Assembly: GCA_014549065.1 (NCBI GenBank)
Contig: JACDOX010000034.1
Span: 1,929,904 to 1,993,903, forward strand
DNA: 64,000 nucleotides
From: Cardinalis cardinalis
Lineage: Eukaryota; Chordata; Aves; Passeriformes; Cardinalidae
Direction: 5' to 3'
The notes under the pieces are model-generated. The model saw only the letters and a program-made list of their open reading frames with translations. It was not told the origin of the DNA and did no database searches. Position numbers and translations under genes: made by a program. This document shows, one piece after another, positions 1 through 9,930 of this stretch (its first letter is position 1; each line of letters begins with the position of its first letter).

Positions 1-2902
1 CATCATTTATCTTGAACAGCCTTGTATCACAGACACAGTCTGAACCCCNACCTGTTACCCTAACTCATAAATTTTTTGAGAGGGAGAAATTGTGGCTGCT
101 TGTTCAGGATCCTTCTCCTGAGGAGAAGTACCCTGTCCCTTCTCAGAGAGGTGAATCACAGCAAACAGTATATTTGTGAGCAAAAGTGCTGGGGTAATTC
201 TTGCCATGGATGAGAGGGTTTCCAAAGACAAGGCTTGCCTCTGCCTCCCAAGGCTGGCCAAGAGCAGCTGAAAAACTGACTTATCCTCTTTTGTGATTTC
301 ATACAATTCTCTTAANATTAAATCTTTTGCATTCAGCATAGCTTCTTAGCATCTACTGCATTGCTCCCTGGTTTGCTTCTCATTTTATTTTAGATTCAGT
401 TTGCCAATGGATTTTGGCTTTTTGAAGTTTGTCATAGCAAAATATCTTCTTTCTCCTGGGCTGTCTTTTAAACNTCTCCTTTTGAAATTGGCTCCTAGAT
501 TTTAATTAAAGGTACCTCTTGTTTGGCCCATAAATTAAAATGTTCTGAATTCTTTTTTTTCCTGTCCATTTCAAGGCATCAAGCCAAGCAAGAAACACTA
601 AAAACTGTCCAGATATATCCTTTTCTCTTTTGTCTTTCTTCTGTACATGAGTTCCTCCTCCAAAAGACAGAGCCACAGCCATCAGTGTTCTTGCCACAGT
701 CCTGTGACATCCCACTGGAAGTACTCTCTCCAGAACGAGTGACCGGAATGACTCGAAGAGCAAGGCAGTGACATCAATGAGAGCACATCAGCACATTAAC
801 TGAGTGGCAACCTGGACTTTGCTGTCCTGCTCCTGAGCTGCTGGACAAAGACAGCAGTGGGCATGCAATGTCATATGCTTTTGTCAGCTTAGCTGAAGTT
901 GTGTTAAACATTTGATCTCATTCATAGGAGATTAGAAATTAGGAGAAATCATTTTCCTGATCTTTAAAATACTTATCAGAACNCAGATTTCAAAGAAAAA
1001 AGGACAAATAGCAACGACACCATCTCTCATCTTCTTTCCATCCATCTTTTTTGGGCATCTTTAGCTGTGGGAAAGACATTCTTCAGGGAGTGTCACCATT
1101 ATGTCCTTTTTGCCTCTGTTCTGCAGCTGCCCCGTGGCTCCTCCTGATGCCTGTGCAGCACCCACAGCAGCCTGAGCTGTGGCTACACCACCAGGAGCTG
1201 GGCTCTGGGGCCTTGGATGCAGGGGGCTGACCCTGGGGAGGTGTGAGGGGGTGGCTGCCAGGGCTGTATATAGAGGTTTCCATCTGCAGTTTGTGGGAGT
1301 AAACCTCCATCTGCAGCGTGTGGCTCTTTCCACGTGGAAGAGCAATACTCTGCATTCATTTCAGCAAATAACAGTTTACATCCTGACATAAGGAGGCCAG
1401 TGGGATCTGCTAAGAAAATAAGTTTCAAACATCCTCCACCCTGTTCTGCATCACACCCAAGACATCATTTGTTCTCCTTGCTGTCATTCTCTGTTTCTGA
1501 AGTTAGAATCTGACATTCTAACACAGAATGTCAGATTTCCTACTAGCACAATAAATTTCAGTGATGCTGCAGTGGAAACCAGTCTGGCCCAGTTGTGGAG
1601 CGTGAACATGGCTGAGCAGTCAGTGCCAACTGAGAAAATNCTCATGGCTTTGGGGCCGTGCCACAACACAGACCAGGGTGTGCCCTGAAGGGCAGGAGAA
1701 GAATGTTTACATTGAGCAGCTGGCTCCATAGTGATGGACTGTGTTGGGCCCCACCAGATTTACAGTGACAGGTATGGCTGAGACAAGATTGTCTCTGGAC
1801 CTTGATCTCCAAGCCATGAAGGCTGGTGTGCCACCAGAGACACTGCCAGAATTTCATCTTCTGCCAACCCCACAAAAGCAGGCCTAGATTGGATAGGGTT
1901 TAAAACCTTTGGGGTTTGGTCCTGCTAAGATTTTTGGAGTGACAACNATGAAGGTGCTTGTTGAGGTCAAGACAGTGTGGCACAATGTGATTTTAATTTT
2001 TGAGGAGCTTGAGAAAACAGAATGTAATAAATTACATCATAGTTTGTATCTACTGAACGAGCCCAGGTCCCCGCAGCATCACAATGCCTGTACAGAACAT
2101 GATGAAATAAAGTTGTGTACTTTGGGAATTCCCATGCTTTCCAATTATCTGCTTTTTCCATACCTTCACAATATCCCTCCTATGGCTGTGCAGCACTGGG
2201 GAGCCTGCTGTCTGCCCTACCATTCAAGCTGGCTCCTGCCCAGCACAAATGCTTGTGTGACAGCAGCAGAGTCTTCAGATTCTTTTATTGTACATCTTGT
2301 TTCCCCACTCAGCTGTAGCTGCTTAAGACCTGGGAGGAGGAAAGCCTTTGTCCCCTCTTGGAGCAGTGAGTGTGCCAGGATGTGCCAGNGGGAGCTCTAT
2401 GGCTGTTCCAAAGCAGTCCAACAAGATTCATTGAGGTCCACGAGCAGGGATGAATCACACCTAACTACCTAACCTCAACATCAGACCTGGCTGTTAATTC
2501 ATTCCTTACCAACCTTAGTGTGACATAATAACTCAGCAAGTTGGAAATGCTACCTTGAAAAAAAGTTTTGTGCCTATCAGTCAATGCTCTGCCTGAAGGT
2601 CAGCAGATGTTAACTGAATTGTGTCCAGCATGCCTCTTCTCCATGCAGTATACATCCTNCCCACAACTCTCAATGATATTTACAACAATGTTCACAAGAA
2701 CTGTACAGCTATTTCTACATTCCTTTATGAGAAACCTTTTTTCCTTTTTCTTCCCTTACCAGCTCCTGTCTAAAACTTGGTGGAACCAAAGAAAGAACTG
2801 ACAGCAAAATTACAGTGTTTATACCAACACAGTAATGTGAATTGAAAAAAATAATTTGAATTGCTGTAAAATAAAATGAAGTAATAAAATGCTCTGAATG
2901 TG
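1..2902. other. intergenic sequence without a recognised gene
   Basis: No exon, known protein or RNA gene is recognisable. The stretch is mostly AT-rich, with a more GC-rich patch at about 1,120-1,330 that contains a two-copy imperfect repeat (CCATCTGCAG at 1,280-1,289 and 1,307-1,316, 27 bases apart). The longest open frame of the whole window lies here (1,909-2,472, plus strand, 187 codons). It matches no family I know and is treated as chance. An AATAAA at about 2,106 is followed by a GT-rich stretch, but nothing upstream looks like a transcript. Confidence 0.6.
1507..1537. repeat. perfect inverted repeat, 13-bp arms
   Basis: AATCTGACATTCT at 1,507-1,519 is followed after five bases (AACAC) by its exact reverse complement AGAATGTCAGATT at 1,525-1,537. 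As RNA or single-stranded DNA it would fold into an uninterrupted 13-bp hairpin. The flanks do not continue the pairing beyond one wobble pair, so it is too short for a normal microRNA precursor. Function unknown. Confidence 0.85.
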
Positions 2903-2949
2903 TACATACACATACATATTTGGACACATATATAGACACATATATAAAA
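2903..2949. repeat. AT/CA-rich low-complexity tract beside a CR1 tail
   Basis: Alternating purine-pyrimidine ACATACACATACAT- and ACACATATATA-type sequence runs directly into the 3' terminus of the neighbouring minus-strand CR1 copy. It may have grown from the CR1 tail or the target site. No gene signal is present. Confidence 0.6.
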
Positions 2950-3941
2950 TCACAGAATTGTTGAGGTTGGAAGGGACACTTGGAGCTCACCTGTTTGAGC
3001 CCCACTGTTCACAATAAGGTACCTTTGGAAGGTTGCTCAGGACATTGTCCATCCAGGTTTTGAATATTTCAAAAGAAGGAGACTCCACCACCTCTCTGGG
3101 AAACCGAGAGATGTGTTCAACTACCCTCACAATAAAAAAACCCAAAACTTCAAACAAATTTTCTCATATTCCATTTGTGCCCATTGCCTTTTCACCTGTC
3201 TCTGGGCAGTGAGAAATCTGTCTGTGTCATCTTTACTGCCTCCCATCAGACATTTTACACTTAAAGGTAAGATATTCTTGAGCTTTCTCTTTTCCAGAAT
3301 AAGCACCCCAAACTCTCTCAGACCCTACTTTCATCAATCCCTTACTAATTTTTGTGGTGCTTTCCTGAAGTCATCCCAGCATGTCGAGGCGTCTCTCACA
3401 TTGGAAAGCTCAGCACAGAGCCCAGCACTGCAGCTGTGCCTCCCTCACCAGAGCTGAGTAGAGAAGGATTGCCTTTCTTGACTTGGGGGTGATGTTCCTC
3501 CAGATGCAGTCCAGCCATACAGTTTATCAAACAGTTCTCCCAGTATTGTGTAATCTGAAAATTTTCTGCAGTTGTGATCTGTCCCGTTGTACAGATCATT
3601 AATGAAGATATTTGACCATGTTGGCCACAGTATCACTCCTTGGGGTACAGGGCTGGTCTCCAACTGGACTTCACGCTGCTGATTGCAAATCTCTGGGTCC
3701 AGAAATTCAGCCAGTTTTCAGTGCCCTTCACTGCTCATTTATCTAGTCCATGTTTCATAAGCTTGTCAATGAGCATGTTATGGGAGAGACTGTCAAAAGT
3801 CCCAGTATAGCAAAAATAAACAACATCTAGTGCTCTCTTCTNATCCATCGAGCAAGTCATCTCCCTGTAGATATCAGGTCAGTCATGCCTGATTTCCCCT
3901 TTGTATATCCATGCTATCTACTCCTAATCACNTTATTGTCC
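2950..3941 (-). mobile_element. CR1 LINE, 5'-truncated, about 1 kb, with reverse transcriptase remnant
   Basis: Read on the minus strand, the element ends at 2,950 with the standard CR1 3' terminus (GTCCCTTCCAACCTCAACAA followed by TTCTGTGATT). Its interior keeps the CR1 ORF2 reverse transcriptase. The minus-strand frame at about 3,445-3,663 contains a PQG block, the block NIFINDL, and FSDYTILG where an active CR1 has FADDTKLG. The catalytic Asp-Asp box is therefore damaged (FADD to FSDY), and the frame is interrupted before and after this piece. The 5' end is lost near 3,941, where a CA/TA microsatellite begins. Such 5' truncation is typical of CR1 insertion. CR1 is a non-LTR retrotransposon that copies itself by target-primed reverse transcription; this copy is dead. 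The many substitutions suggest an old insertion. Confidence 0.92.
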
Positions 3942-3942
3942 T

Positions 3943-4008
3943 CTATATATATACAAACACACATACGCACACACATATACACATATATACANATTCGCAT
4001 ATATATTA
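3943..4008. repeat. imperfect (CA)n/(TA)n microsatellite
   Basis: A run of TATATATACA, CACACATA and CATATATAC units with two ambiguous bases (3,932 just outside it and 3,992). It begins where the recognisable 5' end of the minus-strand CR1 copy stops. Confidence 0.75.
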
Positions 4009-6351
4009 AACATAACAATTCAAATTATTCCACACAAATATATGGTTCAAATAATCCAAAAGTTCCTAGGCCTTAGACATAATTGCAGAAAATTCTTTAA
4101 CAAAATTTGCTTACCCTTATATGTATTTAAAAACCCAAAACTCAACAAAGAATCAAACCAGCTAACAGGGGTTTAACATGAGCAAAAAAANGGGCCAGCC
4201 AATGCATCTACATAGTATAAAGAATGCCAGCACCCAGAACAGCATATTCTAGCTGTCCNATCTAAAGGAGACACAACACATGAACTGTGAGCAGCATTCA
4301 GAGGCCAGTGCCAGCTGAAGGATTCAGACCCAGGAGATGTGAGCTCTGCAGGATGGGCTTTACTCTGACTTCACTGGCAACAGCTTCCCACAAGCAGCAG
4401 CTCTCCAGTCTGAGCTGCTATTTGAAATGTTATTAGTCTTTTCTTGGAGCATATTGGCCTTGGTTGCAAGATNAATTCCCTAGATGGTACCAGAAGATGA
4501 TGGCAGCATGCCTTTTCTTCAGTATATAAATGTGTGCACTGATTAGTATTTGTGCGTCTCTTCCAAAATTGGAAGGGTTATACAACTGCAAGTTAGATTT
4601 TAGTGTTCTGAGGTTCAATCAGAAGATACTGTCACTCTTAACGTTGCAGATCCCCAAATGCCTGAAAGGTTCATTGACTTTTTAGGTTTCACAGGCTTAG
4701 TCATTTCACCAGGACTTTCCATTGGCATCAGTCTNCAAATGCTCCGAGGAGCACAGATGAGAGCACCTGAGCTGGTCACTCTGCTCAGCTGCACATCTGC
4801 TGACATCCTGGAACCCTCTGTTTCCTCTCTTCTAAACTGCATACAAAATGCCATCCAGTTTAGTTCTACTTTTGCCTTTCTTTACAGACCATACAAGGAT
4901 TTGCACACTAAAAAGTTTCACGTCTCTCATCTGTCATTATTGCTACCAGAGCAGGTGCTGGAATCTAAGATCGTGCTGCTCACTATTCTAATCTGACCCT
5001 AAATCAGAAAACTGCTCTAAATCAGCTTGCTGGTTTGTGATGATCAGAGACAGCCAAGATCGAGCAGGGAAGTCAATCTGCAGGCCACTGCCAGGTCCAG
5101 GGGTCACTGTGCACCTCTCTGGGGACGAGGATGGGCTGAGGCCAGGCCAGGACCTGGGCACATGGATAGCAAAGACTCTGTGGAGCCCATGGCCAGGCAG
5201 GGCAGGACTGTGTGANCCGCAGACTGGCCTTGCTGCAGGATCACTGGGACAGGGATTGTGTCTTGGGGAGCTGCCATGGGGTTCTGAGCCCTGGGCAGGG
5301 AGGGGGGAACCCTGGAGAGGGGATCCGGGCCACCGAAACCTACCTAGTGCAGTCAGGGCACTGCATACATGTCTCCAGACAATCCTACTGTGTTCTGATT
5401 TTGATTTTGCTTTCCAAAATTCTGTGATAATAATTTTATGGTAATAATCTAAATTAAGTCAATTAGGCTAAAATTAAAGGAGTACCTTAAATGACAGGAG
5501 AAAATTATTTACCTTATTCTACTGCCTGAGGACTCCTAAATGCACTAGTAAGTAAATACATTTAAATGCAGCTAACAGTGTTTGCAACAAGTGTAGATGT
5601 GAAGAATGCTGATGAGTGCATAAATAATTTCATTTCCATTCAGTCATTCCAAGCAAAGTGGAATGCTGCAAGTGAACAATTTCTACTTTGCAAACTTAGA
5701 CTTTACCCTCACCAAAAACCAACAGAGAAATGAATTGCCCTTTACCAGCCCCCCATTCTGCCTGTGAGAGTGCAGGAGAAGAGCAGAGTTTTGCTCAACA
5801 CTTGCACTATGAGAGTTTACAAATCTGATTGCACATGGCAAAACTACTCAGGGGACAGGTTTTGCATCCATTAGCCTGGCTGGTTTGCTTGGGCTTTGCT
5901 TCTGAGTTAAATCTGTGCCAAGGCNAAGTTTTGACGGTAACAGCTCAACTGCCTTTCCTTTGGAAAGCTTTATTAATGGCAAAAATGTGGAAATGGGAGC
6001 CAGAACTCCCATCTAGCTCCAGAGAACTCAGCATGAAAAAGGTACTTTGCCAAACATCTTGGCGAAAGCCAAAAGTGCTCTTTCTGTCAGTAAACACTTT
6101 AGAACTGGGCCCAGGATGTCTGCAGTATTATAATCAAGAAATTTGAAAATAATTCCGGTGGTCAAGAGAGAAAAAGGTACTTTCTGCTTCTATCCTGTCA
6201 CTCCACACATGAACTAGCAGGGATGGTGATGGATCCTCCTTTCCAGAGCATCTCATGGCAGAACTGTATTTTAAATGGAAGAAGAAGTTTTTTTCCTTTC
6301 ATTTTCTTACCAACACCTGCATCTCACCTGATAAATTGTCAGTGGGAAATA
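4009..6351. other. intergenic sequence; GC-rich patch at 5.05-5.35 kb
   Basis: No gene or named repeat is recognised. About 5,060-5,360 is clearly richer in G and C than its surroundings (GGGGACGAGGATGG, GGGCAGGGAGGGG) and is open in more than one plus-strand frame (135 codons at 5,037-5,444). The translation has no familiar domain, so the openness is attributed to base composition. Confidence 0.55.
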
Positions 6352-6858
6352 GAATCATGGAATCATAGCATAATTTTAAGTTAGAAAGGACCTCTAAGAT
6401 AGCATAATTTTAAGTTGAAAAAGACCCCTAAGATCATTGAGTCCCACCACTAACCTGGCAAGACCATGTTTACCNCTAAACCATGTCCCTAAATGCAATG
6501 TCTACACACCCTTTAAATGTCTTCAGGGATGGCCACTCAGTCACTTCTCTGGCAGCCTGTTTCAGTGCTTCACAGTCTCTTCAGGTATGAAATTTTCCCT
6601 GATATCCAATNTAAACCTCCCCTGGCACAGCCTGAGACCATTTCCTCTTCTCCTATTGCTTGNTACCTGGAGAGGAGGCCAACACCCACCTGGCTACATC
6701 CTCCTTTCAGGCAGTTGTGGAGAGCAATATCATTCCCCCTGAGCTTCCTTTCCTCCTGGCTAAACACCCTCAATTCCCTCACCCACTCATCATTCCCTAG
6801 ACCCTTTACCATCTTTGTTTCTCTGCTTTGGACACACTCCAGCAACACTCAGAAATAG
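6352..6858 (-). mobile_element. CR1 LINE, 5'-truncated, C-terminal reverse transcriptase region, doubled 3' tail
   Basis: The minus-strand reading at 6,570-6,848 gives the standard C-terminal segment of CR1 ORF2: LLECVQSRETKMVKGL, then RELRVFSQEERKLRG, then LKGGCSQVGVGLLS. Active copies read similarly (LLERVQRRATKM, LFSLEKRRLRG, LKGGCSEVGVGLFS). An ambiguous base at 6,663 falls inside this frame. The 3' end at about 6,352-6,435 is present twice in tandem: the unit AGCATAATTTTAAGTT recurs about 39 bases later, each time followed by a GAAA...GACC..TAAGAT block. The element is non-functional. It is shorter than the copy at 2,950 and has kept its open frame better. Confidence 0.92.
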
Positions 6859-6937
6859 TCTGAGAGGCACTGTTTTCTCCAAGTGGAAACGGGTCGTTCT
6901 GGTAACAACTGAGTTTGAAAGGAGTGCCATTTCCAGA

Positions 6938-7012
6938 GGTATTTGTTTAGCACTGGTGAGGCTATACTTGCGTCCAGTTCCAGGCCATCCACTTAAAGAT
7001 GATTAGGGAGAA
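6938..7012 (+). mobile_element. short CR1 fragment in opposite orientation
   Basis: The plus-strand translation here reads LALVRLYL, followed shortly by PLKDD. It resembles the CR1 reverse transcriptase stretch ALVRPHLEYCVQFWAPQFKKD with a small deletion. Only about 75 bases can be aligned by eye. It lies about 80 bases beyond the truncated 5' end of the minus-strand copy at 6,352-6,858, giving a head-to-head pair. It could be a separate insertion or an inversion formed during one insertion. Confidence 0.45.
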
Positions 7013-7794
7013 GCAGACCATTCCTAGATTTCAGTGCCTGCCCTGATACTGATAGTGACAAATGACAAGCATGAAGCTTTTTAGCCTGCAGAGCCTTGTA
7101 TGCTGTGTAAAGAAAGGCATAAATATAACCCAAATGGATGACATTTTGCAACCCTCATCACCAGAGAGACAACTGGCAATTGAGGAAAAATGTGTCTATA
7201 AACATAAAAATATAGACATTTGTATGCCGTATAATGCTAGCAAAGCAAGTAAATAAAATTTTCTATTGCAGTATATAAAAAGTGAAGGTTTGAATCACTG
7301 TTATTAGAGTTGATGCACATTCCTTTTAGTCATTTTTGTTTTAAGAAGATACCAATCATGACTGTGTGCTTTAGTTACTGAATGTTAAGGAGAAAAATAA
7401 GTAAGTTCCCTGCAATCTCTGAAACACGCAGTGACAACTGCAGAAAATGTGTTTTTAGCTAGGGCAATGTTTTTCAAGGTGGGGGTAGANGGATCTAATC
7501 TAATCTATACCACAGCAATAAGGATCTGGATATCCCAATCTGGCTTTACAGGACTCAAGGAACCCCCCAAAACCTCGTTGATTATCCAAGCATAGTTTGA
7601 GATGTACATATGTAGAATAAGAGCTGAAGGGACACTGCTATGAACAGGAGACAGACAGGACTTCAAAGCCCACATCCTCAAAGATCTTTTCAAGTTCTCA
7701 AAGTCTCCTTTGCATATCACCAGAGTTTTCACAATCACCACTCCTCTAAACCCATAGGCAGCAAAGGTTTGGAGGAGGCTCACANAAACAGGCC
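7013..7794. other. intergenic sequence, nothing recognised
   Basis: AT-rich to mixed sequence with no exon, RNA gene or named repeat that I can see. Part of 7,500-7,794 might be a diverged upstream portion of the CR1 copy that follows, but I could not match it. Confidence 0.5.
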
Positions 7795-7967
7795 TGAATC
7801 CTGACAATGCTCCAGAGCTCTCCATCCCTACAACTTTTCAAGACCCAGCTCCATGAAGCCCTGGGCAGCTTAGTCCAACCTCAAGCTGACCCTGCTGTGA
7901 GCAGGAGGTTGGACCAGAGACATCTTGAGTTACCTTGCAACCTGAATTACTCTGTGATTCTGCAGCT
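7795..7967 (+). mobile_element. CR1 3' end fragment
   Basis: The order of blocks is that of a CR1 3' end on the plus strand: TTTTCAAGACCCAGCTCCATGAAGC, then GGGCAGCTTAGTCCAACCT, then GAGCAGGAGGTTGGACCAGA, then a tail TACTCTGTGATTCTGC. It is diverged and the usual CATGGCAGGGG block is altered, which suggests a particular older CR1 subfamily. No coding capacity remains. Confidence 0.8.
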
Positions 7968-8044
7968 ACATGGGATATGGGAGGTCTGAGCATCAAACTG
8001 GGCATTGCAACATGGTCAGTAATAGACCAAACACCACAACCTCT

Positions 8045-8165
8045 CCTTGGGGTTGTTACACTCTAGGTTCCTCACTAACTTGGTAGTCCCTTTATGGACC
8101 CTCTCAAATATCTCCCCAACCNTCTTGAGGTGGGATCACTCAAGTCTGCACGTTGAGGAATTGAG
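8045..8165 (-). mobile_element. possible diverged CR1 fragment
   Basis: TTCCTCACTAACTTGGTAGT followed by CCCTTTATGGACCCTCTC resembles the complement of the CR1 block that reads CTCACCAGCTTTGTTGCCC, then TTCTCTGGACACGCTCC, in better copies. The similarity covers only about 100 bases and has indels. It could instead be a chance match. Confidence 0.4.
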
Positions 8166-9747
8166 GTTTTTCTTTGTCACAGTACATGAAAACCAACAAA
8201 GAAATCCAAAACAAAAGACAGGAGTAAACTGAAAAGGATCAGAGTGCCCAGAGTGCCCCAAAAACAGTGGGTGTTCTGTTTAGNTCTGTTCAGCTTGATC
8301 TGAACATCNTCAGCTGCCTGGCAGTATAGGTAGGAAATACCTTATTCACATATGTGAAGGAGTCTGAACTGGGAGGTCAGATGGCCATAATAATAAATAT
8401 GTAAGAGAAGCATTATTAAGTATTCTAGCAGGATTTCAGGACGCTAGGAAATACAAAGTGGAATTAAGGCGAGATTTGGAAAAATAAAAGCTATACACTG
8501 AAATCCTGAGCTAAATAAAAGCATAGCAGTTGTTGGGGGGGCTCACTTTCTGGTGAAAGTAACAGATGAACTAAGAGTATTCCAGTGANATTGGGACAAT
8601 AGGATCACCTGAAGTCTCTCCAATCTGTATACTGCTGTGATCCCTTTTCCCTCCTCCACATTATTTCTTCTTCCTGCCTTCTCTCTCCAGCTGCTTTGTG
8701 TTGGAACAAAAAGGAAGAATGATGCCTTAGCCAGCTAATGTGGCACCTTCTGCAAAACTGTAGTCTTCAATACTTGNACTTAGCATGAGGTACAAGTAAA
8801 AGAGGGTTCAAACCCTCTGTTTCTCCAACAGCAAAATTATAGAAACAGCAGGAGGACAGAAAGTTGCCTTACATTATGACTCTCTTCCCTGCCCTTTTGT
8901 GTTTGTTTGCCCTCTTTGTCTTGAAGGAAGAATTACAGCAAAATCAACATATTTTAGTTAGCCTTTGAACTTTTCTCTGAAAAACTAGTAATTTCTAGCC
9001 TTAGTGNTGTAAAGAAAGACTGCCAAATAAGAGTTCCTTACAAAATTTCCTTGAGCTGAAGGTAAAAAATGAAAACTGTTTGTAAAACAGGTCCATAAAG
9101 CATCAAAGGAATTAATCTTTTTATTCTTTCCTACATTTGTAATAAAGGATTCACAGTAGTTCAGGAGTGTTTGAGGACTGAGCCTCCTGTTCTCAAACCC
9201 CAAGCTTTGTTATCACTGTTTAATGCAGGACAATGACAGCACTGTGTTTGTAACTTGCCTCTTTATTCCATTAAATACAAATGAACCCAATCCCTGCAGG
9301 TAGTCTCTTGCACATTCNAAAACATCTGCCACCAGGCAAAGGGGGGCAATGAAAAGGCAGAAGGAGCTTTCAAACTTTTGGTAAAGGTAAAAAAANCATC
9401 CAGGAAGTTTCAAGTGGAATACATTCAGGTGTGAAAGAAGAGCCATTTTCATGTGTGTGAGGAGACAGTGTGAAGGAAAGGTGCTTTCAAATTGTGCAAG
9501 CTGTCGGGCCTGAAACAAGCACCAGCACAGTCATACCAGGATGCTTGATCTGTTTGTCTGTGTTTGTCTGTCCACTCCCCAGCCAGGGAAAGTACCCACC
9601 TGCTCCCACTCCAGTTGCAGCCCAACCCTCACAGCAGGGTCAAGACAGCAGGTTTGGGTGTCTGTGTTGCTCCAGCTGCCATCAGCAAACATGGCACATC
9701 CCCCAGGCACCACCCATCATGGGATTAGCACATCTCATCATCCCTTT
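8166..9747. other. intergenic sequence, nothing coding recognised
   Basis: Mixed AT-rich sequence. A short perfect hairpin lies at about 8,803-8,820 (AGAGGG, then TTCAAA, then CCCTCT); it resembles a tRNA T-arm but has no tRNA around it. No exon or repeat family was recognised. Confidence 0.55.
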
Positions 9748-9930
9748 CATAGAATTACGGAATCATAGAGTAATTTGGGTTGCAACAAATCTTTAATGGT
9801 CATAGAATCCTGGAATGTTTTCTGTTGCAAGAGATCTAAAAGGTCATCTAGCANCAACTTCCCTGCTACAGGTAAGGACATTTTTCACAAGATCAGGTTG
9901 CTCANAGCCCCATCCTTCCTGATCCTTGGC
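9748..9930 (-). mobile_element. CR1 3' end fragment with two consecutive 3' termini
   Basis: The plus strand reads as the complement of a CR1 3' end: TCATAGAATTACGGAATCAT, then TTTGGGTTGCAACAAATC, then a second start CATAGAATCCTGGAATG and TGCAAGAGATCTAAAAGGTC. The CR1-specific blocks CTACAGGTAAGGACATTTTT and AGATCAGGTTGCTC follow. The first terminus spans only about 50 bases before the second begins, so either a very short CR1 inserted into the tail of another or the terminus was duplicated. Similarity stops near 9,930. Confidence 0.85.

Noticed and set aside
2100..2130. AATAAA followed by GT-rich sequence as a transcript end
   Set aside because: No exon or splice site was recognised upstream, and such hexamers are common in AT-rich DNA.
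8800..8825. tRNA T-arm-like GGGTTCAAACCC
   Set aside because: The stem with a seven-base loop does not pair properly and there is no A box, D arm or acceptor stem upstream.
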